64,000 bases of DNA. It comes from Metallyticus violacea. Taxonomy: Eukaryota > Arthropoda > Insecta > Mantodea > Metallyticidae. Each line of letters starts with the position of its first letter. Position 1 is the first letter of the stretch. Below are positions 39,605 through 51,868 of the stretch, one piece after another. The stretch is taken from the NCBI GenBank assembly GCA_030762175.1, contig CM060843.1, forward strand, positions 111,569,869 to 111,633,868. Direction: 5' to 3'. A program made the position numbers and the translations under genes. The notes beneath the pieces were generated by a model. The model was given only the letters and a program-made list of their open reading frames with translations, searched no databases and was not told the DNA's origin.

Positions 39605-39770
39605 GTAACCGCATACGGACCAAAGGTCGCATCAGTCGCCGGCTCCATGGATGAACAAGTTCCCTCGCATTTCTACTCGCACAAACGTGACCAACAATAG
39701 CTGAGCACAATATTAGAGTTATAATGAGTACTAACTAACTTGTATTATAGGAGTTGTTCGAAGTGGTCTC
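39605..39770. repeat. low-copy repeat F, copy 2
   Basis: It is homologous to 35,965-36,145, with the same ordered blocks and several small gaps. Confidence 0.65.
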
Positions 39771-42419
39771 GGGCTACAGTCGCATCATTTTAAGATTTTA
39801 AATGAAAGTTGCATTCACATGCAACAACTAGCTTCACAATACTTTCACTTTTTGCTAAGCTATGTTGCGTACGCAACTTAGCGCAGAGTGTGCGAGTAGT
39901 CGTTTTAGTTCATTGTTAAGAGAGTAAACATCATCTCTATCTTTGGTTTGAAACTCAGTTTGTGGTAAAGAGAGGTGGATGTAATTACATTAAAATGTTA
40001 CCAATAGAATAAAAAACTAAGTTTGCAAGAACATTCTCCTTGCTGTCTATAAAATTAAAGAAAATACCAGAGGGGGAAATGGAAGAACAAAAAAGAAACT
40101 AATAGAATGCTCTACAGCGTTAATATTTTATATTACGCTCGCAGTTGACTAAATGAGTCCAAAGATAATATGGCGTTCTTTAAAATGAACTGCTTCTTTA
40201 GTAGAATTTAAAAATAAATAAATAACTTAATGTTGTGGAAGATAAAAAGCGCAAGAGGCGCTAGAAACTACTGCCTGTCTACAATTAATTACGTTCAAAT
40301 AAAGCTCTGTGGAAACATGTTTCGTTAACCCTATCGATCTTATGCACAATAACTCCAACCAACACCACCCCCACCATTCCGCTCCACAGCTAGGACTATA
40401 ACAACTGCCATACTTCATCGTCTACACATTACTTTCACCCTGTCGCCGACGCAATTGGTCCATTCGTCTGGCCTACCATCCATCCCCCCCTTCCATCATT
40501 CTTTTCAGCCCACTAAGCCGTTTCTATCATTCTTTCTTTCCTCATTTCTCCAGTCACAAAATCTAGCTACCATCCTTTTTCAGACTTCACATAATGGGCT
40601 ATAGATGATCCTTTACAATGTCGGTCGGATCAAGGCCACTCCGTCATATTTTCTGCTTTGTTGAATGTAGCTGAAATATTTCTTTCGACGCTTGAGTATC
40701 GACCAGTAAAGCCAGTTAATTCCCACGCAATTCTTACTTTGCGCACTTGTAAAGGTGTTGGTCTGAAACATCTACATGCTATTGGGCTCGAATATCTGTT
40801 TGGGTTTCAATTGAGAGTTTTCCTTCAGCTCAAAGGGGAAAGACTGAAAGAATGCTTCATTACCGACACATTTCTAGTGGCTCTAAGTTTTATATTTCAT
40901 GCACAATAATGCCTGAACATTCATACATTCCTACAAATGTTGAAATTAAAAGAAATATGACTCACAGGGAAATTTAAACCAGATAAGTAAAGAGCCCTAA
41001 TTAAATACCTGCAAATGAAGGGAATATTTGTTTATGAAATTCATACGTCAGATGCTATGGAGTAATGTGCTGTATCTTTCGATATAGTAAAAGGAAGGTG
41101 TGAACTATAGCTGTAGTGTAACATGAGCATGGCGATAATTCGTGAAAAAATATCGCAAAAGAAGGAAGTGCATAGTTTAGCTTTACAAGATCGACGGTGA
41201 CAATTAAGAAAACAGCAGGGGAAACTGATACATAACTAAATAATAATAGGTGATGGTTTGACGGAGATCAAGCTACGGTGTAGATAGATGATCGTCCCGT
41301 AGAGGATCGGCTACAATTAATCCCTACTCAGTCTTATGCAGGTTAAGACTGGATAGGGGAAAGTTCATAGATAGAGCTAAGTCGTGTCCTCCAGGAAATG
41401 CAAGATGCTCCAGGCTTCTAATGACAAATCAATCAACTCTGAAGAATATGAAATACCTAAGTATTTATTGAGTTAAAGTTCCAGAGCCAGCTACAACCAG
41501 CATGAACTCTGTTAGCAGTATCTCTCTCTTCTGCCCTTAGTAATTTAGCACACCTTTTTATTTAGCGGTGCTGCCCTGAATAAGTGGCCGGCGCTTATTA
41601 TATTGTGCTCATGAGGCGACCATTAAGTCACATGGATCTAATATCAATAAGTTTTACGATATTCATAATTGGTTTGCGCGTATTGAGTTCAACGGGCAAA
41701 CCGTTCTTTTCAGTTGCATTAGTACAAGTATTATGAAGTCTTTCTGATTGCGACTAATTAGGTCAGGCGTGTCTAATATGTCAAACAGCTGTTCAAGTTT
41801 AACAGATAATTTTTCCTTGCCTGGAGTCATAATAAGGCTTCTGGTGTTAAAAGCATTGTTTGAGACCCCTTTCGGGTTACTCTCCTCTCAACATGCGCGC
41901 GTGTGCCCTCTTAATATTTTTTATTGTGCTTACCCTTATTCTAATTGCAATACGTTCATTACTCTAAGTATACTTTCATTATACATATTTCATTATATCT
42001 TGCACAGTATATACTATCATATTCTCAAATACGCTCGTTATATACTCCCATTACTTATTACATGAGCAAATAAACTGCAAAATGGGTACTTCAAAAGTTA
42101 ATACCTACTCATAAACTAAGTAGACGTCGGAATATCTAAGCATTAAAACCGCAATGAAACGAAATGAAGTTATGTTGGTACTGATCTGTAAATAGCAAGT
42201 AGGGCAGAGAGAATAAATCACAAACTACAATTCATTCTCTCTCTTTACACCTGTCATTCATCAGCTCTTGTTAGTGTGCCGGTTTGTGGTTCAAAGCATC
42301 TGTTCTTGCTTGTTTGTATTGATCTAGTAGTTAAAGTGTAACTAAATGTCAAGAGCTAAAGAATTCCGATGACTGTTTATAAATAACATTTACAACATTT
42401 CTGAGTAGACAAAATAATT
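39771..42419. other. unassigned DNA
   Basis: No recognised features. A pyrimidine-rich patch occupies about 40,430-40,560. Confidence 0.4.
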
Positions 42420-42995
42420 TGACGGATTAGTAAATATGGATGAATCATGGGTCTATCACTATGGTCCTGAAACCAAAATGCAAAGAAATTCATAGTGCAT
42501 TCATCAGCAGACAAGATCATGCTACCTGTTTTTTTTTTTTTTTTTTTTTTTTTTTTTGAGCTGAGCAAAGTTTCTTTTGGATGATTATTTTCAGAGAGGA
42601 ACCATATTAACAGGCCATTATTATGCAAATTGCATATAAAAATTAAGAGACACAATCAAGGAAAAACGTCGAGGAAAGTTGAAACAAAGCGTGCTCTTTC
42701 TTCAGGATAATACTTTAAGCTCCAAATCTTGGCCGTAATTGATAAAGCAGAGTTCGAACTGCTGAAACATCCATCCCGCTTACTCTCCAGATCTAGCCCC
42801 CACCAACTTTGGATTGTTCTCAAAACTGAAAGTAGACCTTTGAAGGATGAAAATTGTACTAGAGATGTAGTCCTGGAGGCCTTATTCTGGTGGTTTGCAG
42901 GGGTTGAACAACCGTCTTCCAGCTATAGGAATATGAGAGCATCTCTAGGAAAACTGTATCAACCTTCAAGAAAAAATGTTGAAAAATTAGGTTAA
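42420..42995 (+). pseudogene. mariner transposase relic interrupted by a T29 tract
   Basis: It opens with VNMDESWVYHYGPETKMQ, the mariner block around the first catalytic Asp (DExWVYHYDPETKxQ). A run of 29 T residues at 42,529-42,557 then breaks it. The sequence resumes with RGTILTGHYYAN, KEKRRGKLKQSVLFLQDN (second Asp) and, after stops and a frame change, HPAYSPDLAPTNFGLFSKLK, where the third Asp is Asn. It shares KEKRRGK with the 0.6/32.2 kb copies, so it probably belongs to a related subfamily. No terminal repeats were found. Confidence 0.85.
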
Positions 42996-43675
42996 AATAA
43001 AACTTTTAAATAAACTAGAAATGTGTCAGAGGTAGGTCATGAGAATCAATCTTGGTGCTTTTACTTTAAAACTGTATTAAGTATTGTACCTGTTAAACTG
43101 AAAGTTCGAATATATTTCGAAATAATATGAAAGTCATAGAATATAATGAAATGTAGAATAATCAATATTTTTGTCTTTTTGATCATTTGCTTCGAACTAC
43201 TTAACTGGCACTTAGCTGTAACATTGTTTGACAAAAATAAGGAAATAAAAAGTAAAGAACGCCTACTCTTGTTACAAATCACAATATTATAAACTACCAA
43301 GTATCACTAGGCTTACAGAATATGTCCTCACCGTTCGTTTGCATATAGGCAAAGGCCGGCTCCTTTCTCCATTCATAGCTGCCTGCCTGTCCTTGAACTT
43401 CCATCAGTCTACCAATTTCAACCAGCTCGTGAAGATTTAAGAAATTTGATTTCATAGCATTGTATTTTTATGAGTTGTTCAGGAGGTACGGGGCTGGTAG
43501 GATTCAAACCGCAGACTTTAGAGCAACATATTTTTGTGTGTAAATGCTGTTTAATTATGAATCAACTTGTCGCGTTCACGAGGAATTTATTTCGAAGTTC
43601 CCTGGATAATTTCCTCCTTCCAGAACTACAATTCACACTCTTATGAATAAATTTAATCTTCTGTATATACAATAA
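42996..43675. other. unassigned DNA
   Basis: No identifiable element. A short stretch at 43,490-43,515 faintly resembles a minus-strand SINE B-box (gattcaaaccgcaga), too little to call. Confidence 0.35.
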
Positions 43676-43713
43676 ATAAATAAATAAAATAAATAAATAA
43701 AAATAAAAAAATA
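43676..43713. repeat. (AAAT)n microsatellite
   Basis: AATA/AAAT tetranucleotide run with minor interruptions, about 50 bp before a full-length SINE A. Confidence 0.9.
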
Positions 43714-43763
43714 ATTAATTCAAATCTTGCAAGTGTATACCTGTCCATTGTCCAGACTTAGTC

Positions 43764-44050
43764 GGTCCTGGTGGTGTGGTGGTAACCATACTTGCCTCCT
43801 AAACCCAAGATCGCGAGTTCGATCCCAGCCAGGACCGATGGATTTTTTCGGGAGTAAAAATCCTAAGTATGTCTTCCTTCGGAAGGGAAATAAAGCCGTG
43901 GGTCCTGTGTTCCACATTTACGGCATGATAAAAAAACCTCAAGCCTGAAAAAACAGGCCTCTGAGCAAAATTTTTCGGCCGTTTCACGCCCTGAATTGAA
44001 TGGGAGGCTGATGACCTAAGATGTTAAAGACCATCCGGAAAAAAAAAAAA
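43764..44050 (+). repeat. SINE family A, full-length reference copy
   Basis: It starts with GGTCCTGGTGGTGTGGTGGT (A-box), has B-box GAGTTCGATCCCAGCC near 43,814, and then 'aggaccgatgg'. The body has 'gagtaaaaatcctaag', CCTTCGGAAGG, 'aaagccgtgggtcc', 'tttacggcatgataaa', 'cgccctgaattgaat' and 'gctgatgacctaagatgtt'. It ends in an A10 tail at 44,041-44,050. The head resembles a tRNA of the 'GGTGGTGTAGTGGTNANC' type (Gly/Glu/Asp/Val-like). At about 287 bp it is the best consensus guide for the other copies. Confidence 0.93.
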
Positions 44051-44789
44051 TCCAGACAAGATGATTTCATAACATGTGTACATTATGAGTAGTTTTATTC
44101 ATCAGTGACTGAAAGGTTAATCGATCATCAACTTATGTCCTTTTCAAACGAGGCGTGGTTCCACCAACATGGTCACGTGAACACTCACATACGCGCTATT
44201 GATGTTCTGAAAATCCAAATTGCAAACAAAAAAAAAAAAATCTTTGTGATAGGAAAATTGGAGTTTGATATGAGATTAGCGCAAGACAAATAAGGCATGA
44301 CTGTGGCACGTGGCACGTCCAGCTGCTGAGATGCTAAACTCCGTACAAGCGGTAAGGATATATTCTGAAGTCTGTATTTTCTTAAGTTAGGGGTTTATTT
44401 AACCTGACTGCGCTCCTAGGCGGCAATGTTGTATGAAGAGGGCATACAAAACCTTGTCCCTGCTACAAGTGCCTTAATGTGGGCATTGCAGGTAGATTTT
44501 CCCATCATATTTTTTTTAATATGGAAATTTGATTTCAAAATGAACTCTAATACATATGCCGGATTTAAAATTGTCTTTGTAATATACATTTTATTTAGGA
44601 AAGGGTTTTATCTCCTGGATAACTAATAGACTTACTATATGGAACAGCTAAACCTATTCACATTACTTATATAAACTGTTTTGGTTGTGCTTTTCTGTTA
44701 ACACGCCGAAATCAAGATATATTGCAAAAACCCGTCACTACCAAATATTATAGGGAGTCCATCATCTGACACACGACACCTGCTAGGCG
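44051..44789. other. unassigned DNA
   Basis: Short frames only, with no recognised motif. Confidence 0.4.
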
Positions 44790-44960
44790 CCATCCCGCGG
44801 TTTCCGAAATCGAATGCACTGTAACTCTCTATCAGGCAGTTCTCCAACTGTCTTCAAGAAGCAGATCCCGTTCTAGACCTCTTTAACCCAGAGAATCTCC
44901 GAGTAGGTGGCTGAAATCGGATCCGAAACCTCATAGACTGCAGGCACGGAGGCAATCATT
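44790..44960 (-). repeat. SINE family D, heavily decayed fragment
   Basis: The blocks 'ctctatcaggcagttctcc', 'aactgtcttca', 'gatcccgttctagacct' and 'taacccagag' line up in order with the minus-strand SINE D at 55,150-55,495 (ctccatcaggcagcttccc, ..., ccccgttccagacctt). The head region is unrecognisable. Confidence 0.6.
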
Positions 44961-45667
44961 ATAAGAGATGCCGGACATAAAGTATTAATGTTTCTAATAA
45001 TTAAAGAAAGCGCAATCCTTAAAGCTAACACTAACTTTCTCTACCCAATACTAGCAACAAATACATTTGAGATTAAAAAAACAACAATATGTCGCTTTCA
45101 ATCAGTTTCCTTTACAAATTATACCTTCCTCATAACACTTCCTACAATAATAACGTCAATATGTTGGTGAAGCGAAATAGATAATCGTATCGTGTCCTGT
45201 TTTTCTTAAAACACAAAAACCATATTTTCCTTAAAGTTCAAATGCCAATAAGGGAAACGCTAAGCCAATAAGAAGCAAAAGGATTTTTATGTACAAATTA
45301 CGTAACTGATGACATCAAAGCACTTGTTTTAATGTTTTAATCATGATAGGCAGTAAGTGATGCTTACTGGTTTATCAATTCCTAAATGCAGCTCACTCTC
45401 TAAACCTAATCTACCCTTTGTTTGTAAACCAAAAAAATCATTGACACTTAAATATGATATGCGTGTTTCAAAAGTTCAAAGACTGTAGATAATACACAAA
45501 ATTACATAAATAATGGCATAACAATAGCAGCTTATTATGGCTTCACTATATCTCGCGTTAGCAAATAACTGCTCTATAATCCTCTCATTTTCAGTAAGTT
45601 TAAGGTGTATAGAATACTATTGCACCATACAAAGGATGTAATGCTACAAATGTGATTAATGTTGCAG
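44961..45667 (+). other. intron sequence upstream of the Beat exon
   Basis: AT-rich DNA ending in a TTGCAG acceptor at 45,662-45,667. No other exon was recognised here. Confidence 0.5.
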
Positions 45668-45971
45668 GCACCGTCTGGCCACATCATCACGTATCCAGTA
45701 ACTAGAGAAGCTGACGGAGAACGCGAGATGGTGTACTTGGGTCTGAGAATGCAGGTGCGGCCAGAGCACTTTGGGGGTGGGCGTCTGAAGATTCGCTGCT
45801 CTGCAAGCATACACGACGTATACTATCAGAGTACGGAGAAGAGCGTAGAGGAAGAAAGGCCCCGCTACATGGTACATGGCACACCCAACACAGTGATGGC
45901 ACCCCCCAACCTAGCCACTGATCCGCCTCCTCTCGTATATCGCTACGAACTCGATTCGGATCCACCACAAG
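45668..45971 (+). CDS. internal exon of a Beaten-path-like (Beat) immunoglobulin-superfamily protein
   Basis: The 304-bp exon runs from the acceptor TTGCAG|GCA to the donor CAAG|GTACAG, in phase 0 at the start and phase 1 at the end. It encodes about 101 residues. The key stretch reads YLGLRMQVRPEHFGGG, then LKIRCSASI, then YYQSTEKSVEEERP. This is the Beat-family pattern (LGLxFxVxxxHFxxGxLxLxCxAxIxxxYxxSxE) at the end of the second Ig-like domain, including its conserved Cys. Beat proteins are secreted or membrane-tethered ligands of Side-type receptors that steer motor axons in insects. The C-terminal part is Pro-rich linker. The first Ig domain, signal peptide and C-terminus must be on other exons, which I did not find. 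The open frame that continues past the donor to 46,351 becomes Phe/Leu/Ser-rich and is probably intron read-through. Which Beat paralogue this is cannot be decided. Confidence 0.87.
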
Positions 45972-47235
45972 GTACAGTATGTAACCCATTCATTCTGCAT
46001 TTGTTTTACAGCAAGAAAACAACGAGGCAGTTGCTAAGACGCGCAGCAAATTTAATGGCAACACAGACTTATTTCTTCAGTTTCGTTTCTAAACCAAGGC
46101 ATTTTTTCCTATTTCTCTTGCTCCTTTCACCCTTTTATTTCTTCTACTTTTCCTCCTCCATCATCATAAATACTTTGTTCAGGGCTTTGGATATTAGGCT
46201 TGGTCTCTCCTTCATTTTACTTGTTTCTTTGATTATCAGAAAAGCGCTGCTCCAGTTAAGGGAAGACCTTTTCATGGCGAGATTCGGTTGTGCTCGGTGT
46301 TCATGGGTCTGCACTATTGCTGTACACCGCAATTTTCACCGCAGATGCTGAGTTGCAGCGTAGGAAGAAGAATTTTAGCCCAAACACGGCAAAGTTTTGA
46401 AGTTCCTGAATGCAAGATTCAACAAACCAAATCATAAAAAACAATGGGTGGAGTACCAGGTGACTTCACAAGGATTGATTTAAAGGGTATCACATGGACA
46501 CCAGACTAATTTCCGATGTTAGTGAATGAGAGATGATCTGGCTGCGTGATGGATGTCTTACCCATCATGTCTTGTGGATCCAAACTTCTGAAATGTCGCC
46601 ATCATAAAACTTAGTAGCTCTTCATAAACATGTTATGGAATAGGTTGTACTCATCTTAACATTATGTGTAACTCTGTGAATCTTGAACTGTGCAATAATC
46701 TGCAACCACCATGAACAGCTTGGAGATTGTTGTATAGACCAAGGCCAACAAACTGTGGATCAACGTCAGGGTTTATATGGTTTGAGGTGTTACAGAGTAA
46801 GTCAAAATTAGTTTTCACTGCCAATTATATTTTCCCAAAATTCCTATAACTTCGGTAGAAATAATTTGTACTGATGAAAGCTCAAAATATTTTTATATGC
46901 TTCACATATGTTCAATATTTGTCCCACATGTCAAACCGACAACCAAACACTCCGTAGCAGCTTCTGCAGATCAACACTGTCTCTACAGGTTGAGTGACTG
47001 CCTTCCACATATTTAGCATTGAAAATTAATGAAATACAAAATATCATTTTGACCTATTTTATATGTTCTGAATAAAAACTGAGAAGCTATCTCTTTAAAA
47101 CCAGTTACTTAATTTTTGATAATGAAATGGACCCATTAAATATAATATTATTTTCATTGGAATGTAAAAATGAAGTGATTATTTATTTTTTTTTCTGTGA
47201 AAGGAAGTTCTACATTGGATTATTATCAGAAATAT
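45972..47235 (+). other. probable intron downstream of the Beat exon
   Basis: It starts with GTACAGTATG. No following exon or repeat was recognised up to the SINE at 47.2 kb. The pyrimidine-rich stretch at 46,100-46,160 is unexplained. Confidence 0.5.
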
Positions 47236-47495
47236 CAGCGAGGCCGGGTTCGATTCTCGGTACCTGCTTAGGAATTTTTCTAAGTTAGGAAGGTCTGGAA
47301 CAGGGTCCACCCAGCCTCGTGAGGATAATTGGGAAGCTGCCTAATGGAGAGATGGCGATCTACGGACCGGCGGGATGCGGTTTGCTGATCACATACTGCA
47401 CTCTACCAATAATAGCATGTGATGCAGGTAGAGGACGTAGCGGTCGTCGTGGTAAGCCGAAGGCCCACATGGGGCTATGACACAGGCTATTGTAG
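47236..47495 (+). repeat. SINE family D, 5' truncated
   Basis: B-box GGGTTCGATTCTCGG near 47,247 is followed by 'tacctgcttaggaattttt', 'aggaaggtctggaacaggg', 'cctcgtgaggataattggg', 'agctgcctaatggagagat', 'ctgatcacatactgcactc', 'catgtgatgcaggtagag' and 'cacatggggctatgacaca'. Each block is the complement of one at 55,150-55,495. The A-box half of the tRNA head is missing. Confidence 0.9.
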
Positions 47496-50400
47496 TAGTA
47501 CTTTCTGATTTATGTGTGTTTAAACTTACCATTTATGCTCATGTGTTATTCTCTCTTAGGCTGAACAATACAAACTAAGAATGGTAGAGCTTAACTTGAC
47601 ACAAAATTAAAAATATAAAATTCTAACGAGCCTCAATGGTTTTCAGATGATAGGACGCACATTCCTGGGGCATCGGGTTGCCAGGGAGGTACCATCACGA
47701 AGACAACGTGGGAAGTGCTTCCTTCATCGCCGCTGTTTCTACTCTTTCTCCTATTCACCATGAGATGAACCCCGAAAGCAGGACGGAAAAATCTAATCAG
47801 GGCAACCTCTACCACTGTTATCGTTAATTTGTTCTTCTTTTTCTTCTCCGGAGAAGCACCAGCGAGAGAGGTATCGACGAAAGACAGAAAATAACTCTAC
47901 GACGAAGAGAAAGTAAAACATTCCAATAAATAACAAATATGCACTTTACTTCGCCAAAAAACACGAACCCTCTTTCCACAGTCTCCCTGCACATGTTTTA
48001 TATCTACACGACGAAGCAAGAGGTTGTAACTTTTCCTGTATATAACGCTGCAGAGGATTTTTTGTAACCTGTTCCAATCGACTTGCTTGCACTGAAAGGG
48101 AAAGGAAGGACTTCGAAAAGGAAGAAAACAAAGGGAGAAAAATTACTGACTCCAACAAGTGCTCGAGACGTAATTTATGTATGTGTACTTATATCGTGTC
48201 CTAACCTCTGCTCGGAAAATGTTCTCTCGTGCATGTGTGCGAACGTGCTTTTGTGTGTGTGAATGGATTTAAAGATTAGCAATGAATATAAGATAATTAT
48301 AATTCGTTTCTTGTTTTTGTTTGTGGATTTGAAATCTCGTTTGAAAAATAGAGTAGAGGCTTTTAATAGTAAAAAGTATGTAAAAGATGATAGATTCAAA
48401 TTCTCTGACACGAACAATTTCCATTTAATTATGATCAGATTTATGTTGCACGTTCTTGGTCCTGCTTTTTCACAGATTAGAAAATCCTAGGATTTTTGTG
48501 TAATCAATGAAAGTTTATAAAAGAAAAGCAAAGAAAATACAAGCAAAAATAAAATATTAAGATAATTTTTTCAATAATTTGTTGAACGAACTGACAAATG
48601 ACCAAAAACTATACATTAACCATGTGTGTGTTTACTCCTTCCGCAGTTTCGGCTATTTAATATGAGCCTAACTAAGTTTATACTTTACTCAATGTAAAAT
48701 GATACACAAACTCTCTGATATGTTGTGACACTTGTGTTTATTATTATCTCATGAATCATAGCAGTTTGTGTGAGTTCAATGAGCATCCCTAACGAAGATA
48801 TTCATTTGGGATACTTACCTCTAACCTGCAGTCTTTCAATGAGCTTAGTTACCCCTTTACGATTCCCATTCCTTAGCGTGCCCTATGTAATTTAGATCCT
48901 GACTGTTTGTATCTAAAATTGGGATATTTCAAGAGTTTCATTCTAAGGACAGAGTACATAGAACAACGTGTTACTACATAAGTGTGGATGTAAGAATTCC
49001 AGAAAAGGTAGAATTGAAAGGCAGGCTGCACTAAGGAAAGCGTTGTTAAATTATGTGATGTTTTGTTTGTTAGTTGTATGCTCTACATTTTAAATTTCTC
49101 TCGTACTAAAATAAGTAGCATGAACATTTTAGCAATATTGTTGTTATTCAATCTTGATTTTTAGAATGAATTCAGAAATATTTGTGTGTGCTCAATTATT
49201 CATGTAAATGCACATAATGGATCGGCTGGTGTTCTTGTATTACATAAGGTGTAATTTTGCTTTTGTAATTTTTAAAATCCTTATATTTAACTGCAAAATG
49301 TTTAAATACCTGAGGTCTCCTTGCCATTAAGTGTAGCCAACCTAATCAAAAGCTCATTGTCCTATTACATGCGTCATATGCAGCATTGATAAGCAAACAA
49401 TGATAAGCATTTAGTATGCATTCATCGAGGTCTGAGCTTAGCCAACGGAGTTCCACCTGAAATTTCTGCCGCTTTTTAATTATAGTCATATAGGCGCAAC
49501 CTCATTGGTCTAATTAAATATGCCAATAAAAAAGAAACAAAAAGACGATAAAATATTTAAATATGTTGTAAGATATACTAAAATGTTAATAATTATGTAC
49601 AATTTTAATCCCCAAACCACATGTAGACTGCACAAAATATTGTATAATTGTTATAAAAGTTGAAAATGTGAAACAAAATACCGAATCCTTAAAATTAACG
49701 CTGAAAAGGACTGTCGACGTTGAAAAGTGGGGGCGTACTTGGTCAGCTGGTAAAGGAGCTCATCGATGCCCATGTAAAAACCATTGTTCCTTGTTGTAAT
49801 GTGAGTTAATCGATGTGCATATATTAACGATGAAACTTTTGCTCATAATGGTTAACAGCGTCATTGTATCTAATGTGAAATATTATGTAAATGTAACCTT
49901 GTAAAAGAATATGTATATACCACATGACAGAGTGCTTACATCTATTCACAAACTGATTTAACATTTGGACACTAACAACATATATATGTAAAAAGAAACT
50001 CATTTATTAATATCTTTTTAAAATTTATCAATAAGAGAAAATAATTACCCGTGGTAAACGCTTACATCCAGACGTATCTCGTGTATAAATTTTTTTACAC
50101 AGTGTCATTTATAAGATTATCTGATTTTTTCCAAATTTATTTGTATACATTAGCATGACAGATTAAAGCAATCTAAAATATTTAAAAGTGTTAAGTTAAA
50201 AAACATTAAATACTAAGGTTCTTTTGTATGGGACACTTAAAACAGGCCATCTAATTAACTGGTCGTTTTTATATACAGAAATAATTTCTTCAAGCAAAAG
50301 TTACTTGGATTGGAAAGGAATATAATATGATCTGGTTAGTTTTTTCATAGGTTAAGATGTTGATGAGATATGATTTCAAATGAAATAGTATGTTTTATTA

Positions 50401-51133
50401 CTTACCTATTTATTGCGCCTTTGAAGACGCATAAAACGATTTTGAGGATCATTCAAGAAAGTCAATGATTAATAAAAACAAGTTTACTTAGAATTCGCTT
50501 AATTACTCGGTTACCCTAATGTACTTTAAGTCTGTTCATCTGAAACCAATGCGTTAAACTCGTACGTTTCCTTTGTATGTTCTGTATTTAATTTGTAGCA
50601 TGCTGTAGTAGCGACCAGGCAACTCTTTCCTAAAGTTATTCATACCTTCACGAAAGCCAAGAAAGTTGGTACGATTTTCACTTACAGCAAATGTTGCCAA
50701 GCTAGAAAAGTATTGCAATTCTAATCATGATCACCCCGCACCTATGCGATCTTTCTTTGCTGCTCTGTAATAAATCCAACTTGCAGTTTTGTATTTACAG
50801 CTCAAGGTCATCATTTTGAACAGGCACAATTTTGTATGCCAATAACCGAAATATTTGTCTGTTGTCTATTTATTATTCATCACTTTCAACGACTACAAAT
50901 GACACTCGAAATATCCATTGCATACGTCTTCAAACGCACTATTAAACGATAAACAAATCATTATAATCTATTTAAAATTACGAACTCTCTCTCGAAACTT
51001 CCAACTATGAAAAAGTTATCAATATCACATTATGTCCCTCTTCAAGCCAAGCAACTTTTATCTGAGGAATTTTCTTCTATCAGTCAAAATGACTGCGTAA
51101 TTCAAGTTGCCCGTTTAAGTGCCTCTGTATATA
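47496..51133. other. unassigned DNA
   Basis: 3.6 kb with no named element. Short overlapping frames at 47,946-48,490 lack motifs. Sequence at 49,735-49,760 (gcgtacttggtcagctggta) resembles a tRNA A-box but lacks a partner B-box. Confidence 0.4.
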
Positions 51134-51868
51134 CTCAGAGGCTGCCAAAAATGTGTAAACACTTCCAGCAAAGAAACCTTTGTTAACACAACAAAACTTA
51201 ATTCACACAAACAGAAAATGATGAGCACTGATTATCTTAGACTTTGACAATTACTTATGCAAAAGTCTTAGGATGAAAACTTCCATCTTTGCTGTTTTAA
51301 TAATACGATGTCCGCTGGTTTTGCTAACTCAGTCTCACGTGCACATTGCTTTGTAGATTTCTGCGGTGAGTGCTCAAAACATTCCAAAACCATAGCCGAG
51401 GACGCGGGGCTTGTTGCTCTGCGAGGTCTCCCAGATCTGCCCTTGCGAAGATCGCATACGATACCATGAGTCTCAACTTTGTCTGGAATGCGTGCAATTG
51501 TTACTCGCGTTGGCGATTCTGTTCTGTACACACGTCTCCATTGAACTTCAACAACATTCTCGGTGTTGCAATACCCTTTCAAAATTGCTTTCCGTTGTTA
51601 AAACGATAATATTGGCTCCATTTTGTTGTAGCAACGCTAAGCATAACGTAATGTGAGTTTCATCTGTTTACAGAACATCATACGATAATCTTAGCTTCAT
51701 TTGTTCATTGTTGATTTACCTGTCACGTAGCAAAGCTATCATATGTATGTGAGTCACATCTGTTTACGAACATCATACTGCACATTACTGTTGTTTTTCG
51801 GTCCAACTTTGAAATATATTAAGTAGATATCTACTGTGAAAGTGTGTATACATTTTTGGCATCCTCGG
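51134..51868 (-). mobile_element. Tc1/mariner-superfamily deletion derivative with terminal inverted repeats
   Basis: The ends are imperfect inverted repeats of about 30 bp, sharing the core GAGG(C/A)TGCCAAAAATGT. Both are bordered by TA (51,132-51,133 and 51,869-51,870). The 735-bp interior holds only the DNA-binding half of a transposase on the minus strand, and the DDE catalytic part is deleted. It is therefore non-autonomous, like a MITE that kept part of its coding region. Confidence 0.82.
51268..51582 (-). pseudogene. transposase N-terminal helix-turn-helix fragment
   Basis: The 104-codon frame has the features of the HTH domain found at the start of many insect Tc1/mariner-like transposases. 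There is an 'NVVEVQWRRVYRT' helix, PTRVTI at the turn, the GRSGRPRRAT linker near residues 49-58 and the HSPQKSTKQCARETEL helix near 71-86. It normally continues into a PYK(I/L)Q segment and a DDE domain. Here it stops at codon 104, although the bases beyond the stop still faintly follow the family. The fragment can start slightly upstream of the first Met, since homology extends a few residues past it before a stop. Confidence 0.75.

Noticed and set aside
43764..43836. tRNA gene
   Set aside because: A- and B-box-like sequences are present but cloverleaf stems are not maintained, the sequence runs directly into the SINE body, and the same head recurs in several copies.
44969..45175. Nuclear copy of mitochondrial DNA
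   Set aside because: AT-rich with a protein-like look, but no mitochondrial gene could be recognised in any frame.
45972..46351. Open frame continuing from the Beat exon as one 230-codon gene
   Set aside because: A strong GTACAG donor interrupts it, and beyond that point the composition becomes Phe/Leu/Ser-rich with no Beat similarity, as expected of intron read-through.
48175..48490. Overlapping frames on both strands as a gene
   Set aside because: Lys/Ile/Phe-rich low-complexity translations typical of AT-rich DNA; no motif.
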